NCBI RefSeq assembly: GCF_000420045.1
Contig: NZ_ATUE01000005.1
Span: 124,001-188,000, forward strand
Direction of reading: 5' to 3'
Origin: Perlucidibaca piscinae DSM 21586
GTDB taxonomy: Bacteria; Pseudomonadota; Gammaproteobacteria; Pseudomonadales; Moraxellaceae
Length of the DNA: 64,000 nucleotides
The notes beneath the pieces were generated by a model. It searched no databases. It saw only the letters and a program-made list of their open reading frames with translations, and was not told where the DNA came from. Shown here piece after piece: positions 50,489 through 59,631 of this stretch (the stretch's first letter is position 1; each line of letters starts with the position of its first letter). Made by a program: the position numbers and the translations under genes.

Positions 50489-51528
50489 CTGACACCCCGC
50501 TGCGCCTGGCCCAGGTGCTTGCCGGCGCCGAGAACGGCGGCGCCGAGAACTTCTTCGTACGCCTGACCTGCGGCCTCAACGGCGTGACCGGCATCACGGA
50601 AAAGGCCTTCATCCGCAACCATGGCCACCGCATAGACACCCTGCGCGAGCGCGGCGTCGAAACCGAAGGCTTCCGCTTCGGCGGCAAGGTCGATCTCATC
50701 GACAACTGGCGCTTCCGCAGCCGCCTGAAGCGCTGGCAGCCGGACGTGGTGATGACCTGGATGGGCCGCGCCAGCCAGGCCACGCCACCGGGCGACTACG
50801 TGCTGGTCAATCGCCTGGGCCACTACTACAACCTCAAGTATTACCGGAAAGCCGATTACTGGGTGGGCATCACCAAAGGCATCTGCCAGCACCTGATTGA
50901 CGGCGGCATGCCTGCCGACCGCGTCGTGCACATCCCCAACTTTGCCGACGAACGCGAGGTCACGCCGCTGCCGCGCGACAGCTTCGACACGCCTGTCGAC
51001 AAGCCGCTGCTGCTGGCCGCCGGCCGCCTGCACGAGAACAAGGGCTTCGACATCCTGCTGCGCGCCCTGGTGCAGATCCCGGATGCCACGCTCTGGCTGG
51101 CCGGCGCCGGTCCCGAGGCCGCCAGCCTGAAGGCGCTGTGTCACGAACTGGGTCTGGATGCCCGCGTGCGCTTCCTGGGCTGGCGCAACGACGTCACTGC
51201 GCTGATGCGCACGGCCGACGTCTTTGTCTGTCCGTCACGTCACGAGGGACTGGGCTCCATCGTGCTGGAGTCCTGGGTCAGTCGCTGCCCCATCGTCGCC
51301 ACCGCGTCGCAGGGCCCGGCAGAACTGATCGCGGATGGCGTCACCGGCCTGATCACCCCCATCGACGAACCGGCACCGCTGGCCGAGGCTGTCAGCCGGG
51401 TACTTGCCGATGCCGGCTTCCGTCAGCAGCTGACGGAAAATGCCGCGCGGGAATACGCGGAGAAGTACAGCGAGGCGGTAATCGTCGAGGCCTATCGGCA
51501 GTTCTTCCAGCGCATTCGCACGTCGTAA
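50485..51528 (+). CDS. Glycosyltransferase family 4
   Basis: 347 residues. N-terminal RLAQVLAGAENGGAENFFVRL, IPNFADEREVTPLP linker, donor half AAGRLHENKGFDILLRALVQ, RVRFLGWRNDVTALMRTADVFVCPSRHEGLGSIVLE (split here in two halves of the EX7E motif), then ATASQGPAELIADGVTGLI. A cytoplasmic GT4 enzyme acting in the same coupled set as the genes at 48726 and 49763. It ends 20 bases before the GT25 gene. Confidence 0.87.
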   Translation: MTDTPLRLAQVLAGAENGGAENFFVRLTCGLNGVTGITEKAFIRNHGHRIDTLRERGVETEGFRFGGKVDLIDNWRFRSRLKRWQPDVVMTWMGRASQATPPGDYVLVNRLGHYYNLKYYRKADYWVGITKGICQHLIDGGMPADRVVHIPNFADEREVTPLPRDSFDTPVDKPLLLAAGRLHENKGFDILLRALVQIPDATLWLAGAGPEAASLKALCHELGLDARVRFLGWRNDVTALMRTADVFVCPSRHEGLGSIVLESWVSRCPIVATASQGPAELIADGVTGLITPIDEPAPLAEAVSRVLADAGFRQQLTENAAREYAEKYSEAVIVEAYRQFFQRIRTS

Positions 51529-51548
51529 CTTCAAAACTGGAACGCGCC

Positions 51549-52355
51549 ATGACCACCATTCCCTGCTGGATCATCAGCATGAACCCCGAAGCCCCGTTGG
51601 CAGCTGCACTGGCACGCGAGCTCGCCGATGCGGGCATCACGCATCAGTTTGTGCCGGCCGTCGATGGCCGGCAGGGGATGCCCGCACTGCAAGGTGCCGA
51701 ACATTTCGATAATCGCACAGCCTGGCTCAGGCACCAGAAGCTGCTGACACCGCGCCAGGTCGGCTGCTACCTGGCGCATTACCGGACCATCGCCAGAGCC
51801 TGGAACGAGGGGCTCGAACGTGTCTGCATCCTCGAGGACGACGTCAGCATCGAGCCCGCCTTCCGGGAAACGCTGGATGCTTTGTCCAGCCTGCCTTCTG
51901 ACATCGAAATGGTTCGTCTGATGGCCCTGAGAATCCGCCGCCGCAAAGCCGTCATGCCTCTGCCGGGAATGAATGAACATTTGCTGGTAAGGCCTGAGCG
52001 TGGCTGGTGCGGATGCCAGGCCTACGTGATCAACCGGGCAGGCATGAAGAAGCTGCTTGAGCATGCCGCCCGCATTTTCGAGCCCATTGACAAGCTTGTT
52101 GATCACTTCTGGGAGTTCGACCTGCGACTCTATGGCGTGGAGCCGCATGTCTGTTACGAAAACCCGCACCAGTCATCCACCCGGACACCCGGCCTCAAGC
52201 CTGCACGTGCGCCGTGGCTGCTGCGGCTGCTGGCACCGCTGCACAAGGCAGCTTTCAGCCGCAGCAGGCATCGCTACCTCAAGGCGCATGCCGACGAGTT
52301 CTATCCGGCGGAAATGCCGGCGGAGCGCATGGGCAGAACCAAGCGAATGAAATAA
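51549..52355 (+). CDS. Glycosyltransferase family 25 (LPS biosynthesis)
   Basis: 268 residues. The family opening PCWIISMNPEAPLAAALARELADAGI and the block LTPRQVGCYLAHYRTIARAW with ERVCILEDDVSIEP (metal-binding EDD) identify GT25, whose members include LPS galactosyltransferases (Lgt) in Neisseria and Haemophilus. WCGCQAYVINRAGMKKLL follows. The last 70 residues are basic (GLKPARAPWLLRLLAPLHK) and may associate with the membrane. Start 51549 is the first ATG after the previous stop. Sugar specificity not determinable. Confidence 0.85.
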   Translation: MTTIPCWIISMNPEAPLAAALARELADAGITHQFVPAVDGRQGMPALQGAEHFDNRTAWLRHQKLLTPRQVGCYLAHYRTIARAWNEGLERVCILEDDVSIEPAFRETLDALSSLPSDIEMVRLMALRIRRRKAVMPLPGMNEHLLVRPERGWCGCQAYVINRAGMKKLLEHAARIFEPIDKLVDHFWEFDLRLYGVEPHVCYENPHQSSTRTPGLKPARAPWLLRLLAPLHKAAFSRSRHRYLKAHADEFYPAEMPAERMGRTKRMK

Positions 52356-52404
52356 GCTTTTCACAGTCTGAAACCAGACCCACTCATAACAAGAGCAGCA
52401 CATC

Positions 52405-53403
52405 ATGCTTTCAGGAAAGACAATTCTCATCACCGGTGGCACTGGCTCCTTTGGCAACACCTTCGTGCCCATGACCCTGGCCAAGTACAACCCGAAGAAG
52501 ATCATCATCTTCTCCCGTGATGAAATGAAGCAGTGGGAAATGGCCAAGCTGTTCCAGGGCGATCCTCGCGTCCGCTTCTTCATAGGCGACGTACGTGATC
52601 GAGAGCGCCTTTACCGCGCACTGGATGGCGTCGACTATGTCGTGCACGCCGCCGCGACCAAGATCGTGCCAACGGCGGAATACAACCCGTTCGAGTGCAT
52701 CAAGACCAACATCAACGGCGCCATGAACCTGATCGATGCCTGCATCGACAAGGGCATCAAGCGCGTCGTCGCGCTGTCCACCGACAAGGCGAGCAGCCCG
52801 ATCAACCTCTACGGCGCCACCAAGCTGGCTTCGGACAAGCTGTTCGTGGCGGGCAACTCCTACGCCGGCGGACACGACACCCGCTTTGCCGTGGTGCGTT
52901 ACGGCAATGTCATGGGCTCGCGCGGCTCGGTGATTCCGTTCTTCATGTCGATCAAGGACAGCGGCGTCCTGCCCATCACCGACGAACGCATGACACGCTT
53001 CATGATCTCTCTCGAGGAGGGCGTGGAGCTGGTCTGGCATGCCTTCGAGGACATGGAAGGCGGCGAGATCTACGTCAAGAAGATTCCGTCAATGAAAGTC
53101 ACCGATCTGGCCAGGGTCGTTGCCCCGGACGCACGCCAGGAGGTCGTCGGCATCCGTCCCGGCGAGAAGCTGCATGAGCAGATGATCAGTGCCGAGGACG
53201 CCTACTACACCTACGAATATCCGCAGCACTTCAAGATCCTGCCCGTGATCAACAACTGGAGCTCCGATCCCGCACGCATCAAGGATGGCCAGCGCGTACC
53301 GGAAGGCTTTGTCTACGCCAGCGACAACAATACCGAGTGGATGACGGACGCCCAGCTCCAAGCCTGGATCGACACGAATCGCGAAAAGATCGGGAAAATC
53401 TGA
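52405..53403 (+). CDS. pseB: UDP-GlcNAc 4,6-dehydratase (inverting)
   Basis: 332 residues. First enzyme of the pseudaminic acid route: converts UDP-GlcNAc to the 4-keto-6-deoxy-L-arabino sugar. SDR loop GGTGSFG at 11-17, STDKASSPINLYGATK with Asp127, Lys128, Tyr136 and Lys140, which is the PseB/FlaA1 pattern, and RYGNVMGSRGSVIPFF. ATG at 52405 follows a 49-bp gap of lower GC. It leads a seven-gene run with 3-base gaps or overlaps. Confidence 0.95.
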   Translation: MLSGKTILITGGTGSFGNTFVPMTLAKYNPKKIIIFSRDEMKQWEMAKLFQGDPRVRFFIGDVRDRERLYRALDGVDYVVHAAATKIVPTAEYNPFECIKTNINGAMNLIDACIDKGIKRVVALSTDKASSPINLYGATKLASDKLFVAGNSYAGGHDTRFAVVRYGNVMGSRGSVIPFFMSIKDSGVLPITDERMTRFMISLEEGVELVWHAFEDMEGGEIYVKKIPSMKVTDLARVVAPDARQEVVGIRPGEKLHEQMISAEDAYYTYEYPQHFKILPVINNWSSDPARIKDGQRVPEGFVYASDNNTEWMTDAQLQAWIDTNREKIGKI

Positions 53404-53406
53404 ATC

Positions 53407-54573
53407 ATGATCCCATACGGACGTCAGGACATTTCCCAGGCCGACATCGATGCGGTGGTCGATGTCCTGCGCTCGGACTTTCTCACCCAGGGACCGATGG
53501 TGCCGCGCTTCGAACAGGCTGTCGCGAGCCATGTCGGAGCCAGGCATGCCCTGGCGGTCAACAGCGCCACCTCGGCATTGCACATCGCCTGTCTGGCGCT
53601 GGACCTGGGGCCTGGCGACTGGCTGTGGACCAGCCCGGTCACGTTCGTGGCGTCGGCCAACTGCGGGCTCTACTGCGGTGCCCGTGTCGACTTCGTCGAC
53701 ATCGATCCAAAGACATTCAACCTCTGTCCCGAAGCCTTGGCACGCAAGTTGGAACAGGCCGAACGCGAGGGACGGCTGCCCAAGATCGTGGTCCCGGTTC
53801 ACCTCTGCGGCCAGCCCTGCGACATGGCCGCCATCCACGCGCTGGCCACCCGATACGGCTTCAAGGTCATCGAGGACGCGTCGCATGCCATCGGCGGCCG
53901 TTACCGCGACGAGTTCATCGGCAATTGCCGCTACAGCGACATCACGGTATTCAGCTTTCATCCCGTGAAGATCATCACCACTGCCGAAGGCGGCATGGCC
54001 CTCACCAATGATGACGAACTGGCACGGCGCATGGCGCTGCTGCGCAGCCATGGCATAACGCGTGATCCGGCACAGATGACCCGGGAACCAGACGGGCCCT
54101 GGTATTACCAGCAAATCGATCTCGGCCTGAATTACCGCATGACCGAGCTGCAGGCCGCGCTGGGCGTCAGCCAGATGACACGCCTGGACACCTTTGTCGC
54201 GCGCCGCCATGCGCTTGCACGGCGCTATGACAGCCTGCTTGCCGGACTGCCTCTTAGCACGCCCTGGCAGCATCCGGACAGCTATTCGGGCCTGCACCTG
54301 TACGTGATCCGTCTGGATCTGCCGCGACTCGATGGCAGAACCCATCGCGAGGTATTCGAAGCGCTGCGGGCAGCCGGTATCGGCGTCAACCTTCATTACA
54401 TACCGGTGCATACGCAGCCCTACTATCAGGGTCTCGGCTTCCGGGCAGGCGACTTCCCGGAGTCAGAGCGTTATTACAAGGAAGCAATCAGTCTGCCGAT
54501 GTACCAGGGATTGACGGAGGCTGACCAGGACACCGTCATCCGGACACTGCGCCACGCGCTGGGCATCTATTGA
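53407..54573 (+). CDS. pseC: UDP-4-amino-4,6-dideoxy-L-altrose transaminase
   Basis: 388 residues. PLP-dependent DegT/DnrJ/EryC1 aminotransferase: opening MIPYGRQDISQADIDAVVDVL, VIEDASHAIGGRY, and the PLP lysine Lys188 in FHPVKIITTAEGG. It aminates C4 of the PseB product with glutamate. The PseC-type N-terminus and its place right after pseB (3-base gap) distinguish it from other DegT enzymes. Stop and next start share TGATG. Confidence 0.94.
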   Translation: MIPYGRQDISQADIDAVVDVLRSDFLTQGPMVPRFEQAVASHVGARHALAVNSATSALHIACLALDLGPGDWLWTSPVTFVASANCGLYCGARVDFVDIDPKTFNLCPEALARKLEQAEREGRLPKIVVPVHLCGQPCDMAAIHALATRYGFKVIEDASHAIGGRYRDEFIGNCRYSDITVFSFHPVKIITTAEGGMALTNDDELARRMALLRSHGITRDPAQMTREPDGPWYYQQIDLGLNYRMTELQAALGVSQMTRLDTFVARRHALARRYDSLLAGLPLSTPWQHPDSYSGLHLYVIRLDLPRLDGRTHREVFEALRAAGIGVNLHYIPVHTQPYYQGLGFRAGDFPESERYYKEAISLPMYQGLTEADQDTVIRTLRHALGIY

Positions 54574-56201
54574 TGCAACCACCACGCATCGCCGTCCTTC
54601 AGGCGCGGACCAGCTCGTCGAGACTCCCCGCCAAGGTCATGCTGCCTGTAGGCGACATGCCGCTGGTGGTCCTTGCGGCACGCCGTGCCGCCAACACCGG
54701 CCTGCACGTGATCGTGGCAACATCAGACGAGGCATCCGATGATGCGTTGGCCGAGACGGTCCGAGCGGCCGGAATCCCTGTGCACAGGGGCAGTCTCGAG
54801 GACACCTTGTCGCGCGTCGTCAATGCATGCGCCGATCAACCAGACGGCAGCCTCGTCTTCCGCCTGACTGGTGACAATGTGTTCCCGGATGGTGATTTTC
54901 TTGACCGGCTGGGCGAGCATCTGCTCAGTCATGACCTGCGCTATGTGACCAGCACCGGGAAAGGCAGCCAGCTACCCTACGGCCTGAGCGCCGAGGTGAT
55001 GCGGCTCTCCGACCTGCGTCATGCTGCGCGAGAGGCAGTGACATGCCACGATCGCGAGCATGTCACCCCCTATCTGATCAGGCAGCATGGTGCGACCTTC
55101 TGTGATGCCGGACTGTCGGCGCCCCGCGCCGGCCTCCGTTGCACCGTGGACGGGCTGGATGACTACCTGACCATTCGCGAGGTGTTCTCGGGTATCACTG
55201 ATCCCGTACATGCCCCGCTGTCTCTGCTGATGGACAGGCTGGCATGTGCCCGTTTCCAGCCGACATTGCCAGCGCCCGCCAGCCGGCTGGTGCTTGGCAC
55301 AGCGCAACTGGGCGGTCACTACGGCATCGCAAATCGTGACGGCCAACCAACACAGATCATGGCAGAGACACTGGTGAAAACCGCCATCATCCATGGGGTT
55401 GCCGGTCTGGACACAGCCAGCGCCTACGGGCAGAGCGAAACCGTGCTGGGACGAATCCTGCAGCAGGGCTGGGCTGAACGAACCACCGTGCTGACCAAGC
55501 TGTCACCGCTGACGGACTGCCCGCTCGATGCCGCCCCGCCGGTGTTGCGCGCCTTCGCGGAACAGAGCCTGTTCCGCTCATGCAGACTGCTTGGTCGCAA
55601 AACGCTGGACGTTCTCATGCTCCATCGCGCACGCCATCTGGACGACTGGGATGGTGCGTTGATGTCCCTGCTCAGGGAGTGGCGCGACGCCGGCATCATT
55701 CGTGCCATCGGCGTGTCGGTGCAGACGCCCGCAGAGCTTTCGAGGGTGCTCGATTGGCAGGATGTCACGCTTGTCCAGCTGCCATTCAACCTGCTGGACT
55801 GGCGCTGGCACGATCTGATTCCACGAATCCGCTCGGAAAAGGCACGTCGCGAGCTGCTGGTCCATGCCCGCAGCACCCTGCTCCAAGGTTTGCTGGTCAG
55901 CGCCGATGCAACACTCTGGCAGCGCGCTCATGCTCCGACAGACAGCGACCTGCCGGGCTGGCTGGCACGACAAGCGCAGGCATTGGCGCGGAACGATGTC
56001 ACGGATCTGGCTGTCGCCTACGTAAATGCACAGGACTGGATCGACGCGCTGGTGATCGGCATGGAGACGCCGGAGCAGCTCGCCATCAACCTTCGGTTGC
56101 TGGCGCGACCGGCCCTCGAACCGGAGGCCGCAGCCCGGCTCGAGCGCGAACGTCCGCACGTGAGTGAGGGCACGCTTGACCCCAGCCAATGGAATCGATG
56201 A
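54573..56201 (+). CDS. SpsF-like cytidylyltransferase fused to an aldo-keto reductase (PseF-type role proposed)
   Basis: 542 residues with two domains. Residues 1-about 230: nucleotidyltransferase of the SpsF/CMP-sugar type (IAVLQARTSSSRLPAKVMLP, the R-S/P-rich CTP loop; FRLTGDNVFPD with a metal Asp; YVTSTGKGSQLPYGLSAEVM). Residues about 237-510: aldo-keto reductase with a full tetrad Asp280 and Tyr285 (LDTASAYGQSE), Lys309 (VLTKLSP) and His351 (DVLMLHRARH). No separate PseF is present, so the first domain is the likely CMP-pseudaminate synthetase; the second could reduce a keto group of a nonulosonic acid or precursor. No frameshift or linker defect is seen. The fusion's biochemical role is inference. 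Confidence 0.8.
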   Translation: MQPPRIAVLQARTSSSRLPAKVMLPVGDMPLVVLAARRAANTGLHVIVATSDEASDDALAETVRAAGIPVHRGSLEDTLSRVVNACADQPDGSLVFRLTGDNVFPDGDFLDRLGEHLLSHDLRYVTSTGKGSQLPYGLSAEVMRLSDLRHAAREAVTCHDREHVTPYLIRQHGATFCDAGLSAPRAGLRCTVDGLDDYLTIREVFSGITDPVHAPLSLLMDRLACARFQPTLPAPASRLVLGTAQLGGHYGIANRDGQPTQIMAETLVKTAIIHGVAGLDTASAYGQSETVLGRILQQGWAERTTVLTKLSPLTDCPLDAAPPVLRAFAEQSLFRSCRLLGRKTLDVLMLHRARHLDDWDGALMSLLREWRDAGIIRAIGVSVQTPAELSRVLDWQDVTLVQLPFNLLDWRWHDLIPRIRSEKARRELLVHARSTLLQGLLVSADATLWQRAHAPTDSDLPGWLARQAQALARNDVTDLAVAYVNAQDWIDALVIGMETPEQLAINLRLLARPALEPEAAARLERERPHVSEGTLDPSQWNR

Positions 56202-56202
56202 C

Positions 56203-56991
56203 ATGAATACCCCGTTCTCCCTTGCAGGCAAGACCGCACTGGTAACCGGAGCCACCGGGCACCTCGGCCGCAGCATGGCGCATGGCCTGGCGGCTGCGGG
56301 CGCACGCGTGCTTGTCAACTCCCGGGATGCATGCCGCGCAGAACGCCTGGTCAATGAACTGCATGGGTACGGCTACGCTGCCGAAGCTGCCGTCTTTGAT
56401 GTCACCGATGCTGTCGGTATCCAGTCATTCTTCAATGAAATCAAAGAGCCGTTGCATATTGTCGTCAACAACGCCTATTCCGGGGCCGGCGGCACGGTGC
56501 GTACCTCGCGCGCCGAAGACTTTCTCAACAGCCACATGCTGACCGTGATTGCCGCACAACAGCTGGTGCAGGCCACCCTGCCACTGCTGGGCGCAGCTCG
56601 CGCTGCCACGGGCGACGCCAGCATCATCAACATTGCCTCCATGTATGGCCTGGTCAGTCCGGACCCTCGCATCTATGCCTCCCCGGAAGGCACCAACCCG
56701 CCCTTCTATGGCGCCGCCAAGGCTGCGCTGCTGCAGTGGACACGCTATGCCGCCTGCGAGCTGGGGCCTGAAGGCATTCGCGTGAACGCGATTTCTCCGG
56801 GCCCCTTCCCCGCTGATGCCGTCCGCGAGAACCAGCCGGCATTCATGCAGGCCCTGAGTCACAAGGTGCCGCTGGGGCGCACAGGATCCGGTCACGAGAT
56901 TGCCGGCCCGCTGGTGTTCCTGGCATCGCCAGCATCCAGCTTTGTCACCGGCAGCAACCTCATTGTCGATGGTGGCTGGACAGCATGGTGA
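56203..56991 (+). CDS. PtmA-like SDR oxidoreductase
   Basis: 262 residues. Classical SDR: TGATGHLG at 15-22, Asn90 in VVNNAYSG, Ser146 in NIASMYGLVSP, Tyr169 and Lys173 in FYGAAKAAL, then RVNAISPGPFP. The NNAYS and INIASMYGLVSP details with the long loop before Tyr resemble PtmA, the oxidoreductase of Campylobacter flagellin-glycan (legionaminic acid related) loci. It sits between the SpsF-AKR fusion and pseG, overlapping the pseG start by 7 bases. Canonical Pse synthesis does not need such an enzyme, so a modified nonulosonic acid is likely. Confidence 0.8.
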   Translation: MNTPFSLAGKTALVTGATGHLGRSMAHGLAAAGARVLVNSRDACRAERLVNELHGYGYAAEAAVFDVTDAVGIQSFFNEIKEPLHIVVNNAYSGAGGTVRTSRAEDFLNSHMLTVIAAQQLVQATLPLLGAARAATGDASIINIASMYGLVSPDPRIYASPEGTNPPFYGAAKAALLQWTRYAACELGPEGIRVNAISPGPFPADAVRENQPAFMQALSHKVPLGRTGSGHEIAGPLVFLASPASSFVTGSNLIVDGGWTAW

Positions 56992-58034
56992 CGCAACGTG
57001 TCGTGTTCCGGACGGATGCGACAGCGGAGATCGGCACCGGCCACGTGATGCGCTGCATGGCACTCGCGGATGCTCTCAAGACACAGGGCATGGAATCTCA
57101 CTTCGTCTGCGCGCAGCTGGTTACCTCGATGCGGGAGATGCTGATCTCCAAAGGTCATGTCCCCCATGTGCTCACCGACCTGCACACACATCATGACGGG
57201 GAAGCAGCCGCCATCAACCTGGTGTCCCGACTGCTGCCACACTGGCTGGTAGTGGACCATTACGGGCTCGATCATCGTCACGAGGCTGCTCTGGCTCGTG
57301 ATGCGGCGCGATGCCTGGTGATTGACGACCTCGCTGACCGGCGTCATGCCTGCGACCTGCTGCTGGACCAGAGCGTGGGCCGCACCGAGATGGACTACGC
57401 ACAGCTGCTGGGGCCCCGCAGCCGATGCCTGATCGGGCCTGCCTATGCCCTGCTCCGCCCCGAGTTTCCAGAATGGCGCACGCGAAGCCTACGGCATCAC
57501 CGCGAAGCATGCGGTCCCGTGCGGTCATTGCTGATTACGCTGGGCGGTGCGGATGCTGACAACGTCACCGGCCAGGTCCTGGCTGCGCTCGCGGCAAGCG
57601 ATCCCGCCCCGGATACCTGTGTCACGGTAATCGTTGGAAAGCTCTCGCCATGGGCCGGGCAGGTGGAAGCGCAGGCCAGAAGCCTGCCCTGCCGGAGCCG
57701 CGTCCTTCATGGCGTGTCCAACATGGCGGAACTGCTCGCCAGTACCGACCTCGTGATCGGTGCGCCGGGCACCTCCGCATCGGAGCGCTGCTGCCTGGGC
57801 ACGCCCAGCCTGATGATACGGATCGCGGACAACCAGCAGCTGATCGGAAAGTCGCTGGATGCCGCCGGCGCAGCAACGCTACTCGGCGTTCCGGCGGATA
57901 TCCCGGCACGACTTCCACATCTGCTGCAGCACTTGCAGAATGCTGTCGCGAGACAGACCATGAGCATGAATGCGGCTGCCCTGGTTGACGGTCAAGGCGC
58001 GCAGCGCGTCATTGAGGAGATGCTGAATGCCTGA
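56985..58034 (+). CDS. pseG: UDP-2,4-diacetamido-2,4,6-trideoxy-L-altrose hydrolase
   Basis: 349 residues. Removes UDP from the fully acetylated intermediate. GT-B-like fold with the catalytic loop FRTDATAEIGTGHVMRCMALA (His in GTGHVMR), VVDHYGLDHRHE, and LVIGAPGTSASERCCLGTPS. The start lies within the SDR gene; pseH begins 8 bases before its stop, so the three are translationally coupled. Confidence 0.93.
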   Translation: MVTQRVVFRTDATAEIGTGHVMRCMALADALKTQGMESHFVCAQLVTSMREMLISKGHVPHVLTDLHTHHDGEAAAINLVSRLLPHWLVVDHYGLDHRHEAALARDAARCLVIDDLADRRHACDLLLDQSVGRTEMDYAQLLGPRSRCLIGPAYALLRPEFPEWRTRSLRHHREACGPVRSLLITLGGADADNVTGQVLAALAASDPAPDTCVTVIVGKLSPWAGQVEAQARSLPCRSRVLHGVSNMAELLASTDLVIGAPGTSASERCCLGTPSLMIRIADNQQLIGKSLDAAGAATLLGVPADIPARLPHLLQHLQNAVARQTMSMNAAALVDGQGAQRVIEEMLNA

Positions 58035-58548
58035 CGCCCATCTTAGACCTCTCGAGGAGCAGGATCTGGCCATGGTCAGGGCATGGCGAAATCACATCGA
58101 TGTGCGACGCTTCATGTACACCCAGCACGAGATCAGTGCCGAAGAACACCTGCGCTGGTTCCTCGGCAGTCGTGATGACCCGCAGCGTCATCACTATCTG
58201 TTCATTCTCGACGGCAGCCCCCGGGGATTCGTCAATCTCCGCGAGATCAACACCGCCGGGGTGGCCGACTGGGGCTTCTATCTGGCTCCTGACGCGCCCC
58301 GCGGGACTGGCAGCGCACTGGGCCGCCTGGCACTCGACCAGGCATTCACAGCGTTGGGACTGCACAAGCTCTGCGGACAGGCCCTCGGCTACAATGAGAG
58401 GTCGATACGATTCCATCGCCGTCTCGGCTTCCGCGAGGAAGGCATTCTCCGGGATCAGCATCACGATGGCGTGACTTATCACCCGATACATTGCTTCGGT
58501 CTTCTGCACCATGAGTGGGAAGCCCAGAAAGGAAATCTCGACCCATGA
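58027..58548 (+). CDS. pseH: UDP-4-amino-4,6-dideoxy-L-AltNAc N-acetyltransferase
   Basis: 173 residues, a single GNAT domain. Opening LRPLEEQDLAMVRAWRNHIDVRRFM, QHEISAEEHLRWF, acetyl-CoA loop DAPRGTGSALGRLALDQAF and LGYNERSIRFHRRLGFREEG. It N-acetylates C4 of the PseC product. Order in the pathway is after PseC and before PseG. Overlaps pseG by 8 and pseI by 4 bases. Confidence 0.92.
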   Translation: MPDAHLRPLEEQDLAMVRAWRNHIDVRRFMYTQHEISAEEHLRWFLGSRDDPQRHHYLFILDGSPRGFVNLREINTAGVADWGFYLAPDAPRGTGSALGRLALDQAFTALGLHKLCGQALGYNERSIRFHRRLGFREEGILRDQHHDGVTYHPIHCFGLLHHEWEAQKGNLDP

Positions 58549-59597
58549 CCAAGCCGTTCATGCACATTGCGGGCCGCCGTATAGCCGCCGATGCCCCCCC
58601 TTACGTGATCGCCGAAATGTCAGCGAACCACAACGGCAGACTGGAAACAGCCATCCAGCTGATCGAGACGGCCGCGCGCGCCGGGGCCGACGCCGTCAAG
58701 CTGCAAACCTACACGCCCGACACCATCACCCTGAAAGCAGACAGCGAGGACTTCTGCATCAAAGGCGGCCTATGGGATGGCAAGACGCTGTACCAGCTCT
58801 ACAGCGAAGCCTACATGCCGTGGGATTGGCACCAGCCATTGTTCGCCGCCGCCGCCAAGGCCGGCATCACGATCTTCAGCTCGCCATTCGACAGCACAGC
58901 GGTTGATCTGCTCGAAGACCTGAATGCACCGGCTTACAAGATCGCGTCTTTCGAAGCGATCGACCTCCCATTGATCGCCTACGTGGCTCGCACGGGCAAG
59001 CCGATGATCATTTCAACCGGCATGGCCGATGCCGAGGAAATTGCCGAGGCGGTGGAGACCGCACAGTCCGCCGGTTGCAAGGAGCTGGCGCTCCTGCACT
59101 GCGTGAGCGGCTATCCCGCGCCAGCGGAGGACTACAACCTCATGACCATCCCGGACATGGCAGCCCGCTTCAAGCTGGTCACCGGGCTTTCCGACCACAC
59201 GCTGGACAACAGCACGGCCATCGCGTCCGTCGCACTGGGCGCCAGCATCATCGAGAAGCATTTCACGCTGGATCGCAATGGCGGAGGTCCGGATGACAGC
59301 TTTTCCCTGGAGCCGGATGACCTTGCTGCACTCTGCAGGGACAGCCGCACCGCCTGGTCGGCTCTCGGTCGCGTCGACTATGGCAGGAAGTCCAGCGAAA
59401 CCGGCAATGCCCAGTTCCGTCGCTCCCTGTATTTCGTCGCGGATCTGCCAGCCGGCACGGAGCTGCGCCCCGAGCACGTGCGCAGTGTCAGACCTGGCTT
59501 CGGGCTGCCACCGAAGTTCCTGTCCAGCGTGATCGGACGACGCACAAGCCGGGCGGTAGCTCGCAACACCCCTGTCGGCTGGCAGGATCTGGCCTGA
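58545..59597 (+). CDS. pseI: Pseudaminic acid synthase
   Basis: 350 residues. Condenses the 2,4-diacetamido hexose with phosphoenolpyruvate. NeuB-type TIM barrel: YVIAEMSANHNGRLETAIQL, DAVKLQTYTPDTITL, SSPFDSTAVDLLEDL, KIASFEAIDLPLI and SDHTLDNSTAIASVALGASI, followed by a C-terminal SAF (antifreeze-like) domain from about residue 290 (FRRSLYFVADLPAGTELRPE). ATG at 58545 overlaps the pseH stop by 4 bases. The SFEAIDLPLI segment favours PseI over NeuB or LegI. Confidence 0.93.
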   Translation: MTKPFMHIAGRRIAADAPPYVIAEMSANHNGRLETAIQLIETAARAGADAVKLQTYTPDTITLKADSEDFCIKGGLWDGKTLYQLYSEAYMPWDWHQPLFAAAAKAGITIFSSPFDSTAVDLLEDLNAPAYKIASFEAIDLPLIAYVARTGKPMIISTGMADAEEIAEAVETAQSAGCKELALLHCVSGYPAPAEDYNLMTIPDMAARFKLVTGLSDHTLDNSTAIASVALGASIIEKHFTLDRNGGGPDDSFSLEPDDLAALCRDSRTAWSALGRVDYGRKSSETGNAQFRRSLYFVADLPAGTELRPEHVRSVRPGFGLPPKFLSSVIGRRTSRAVARNTPVGWQDLA

Positions 59598-59631
59598 TAA
59601 CTGACTGCCTTTTCACCAAGAGAGTCTCCGG

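Noticed and set aside
58545..59597. NeuB or LegI (sialic or legionaminic acid synthase) for this gene
   Set aside because: Neighbouring pseB, pseC, pseG and pseH are specific for the L-altro route, and the barrel motifs fit PseI better.
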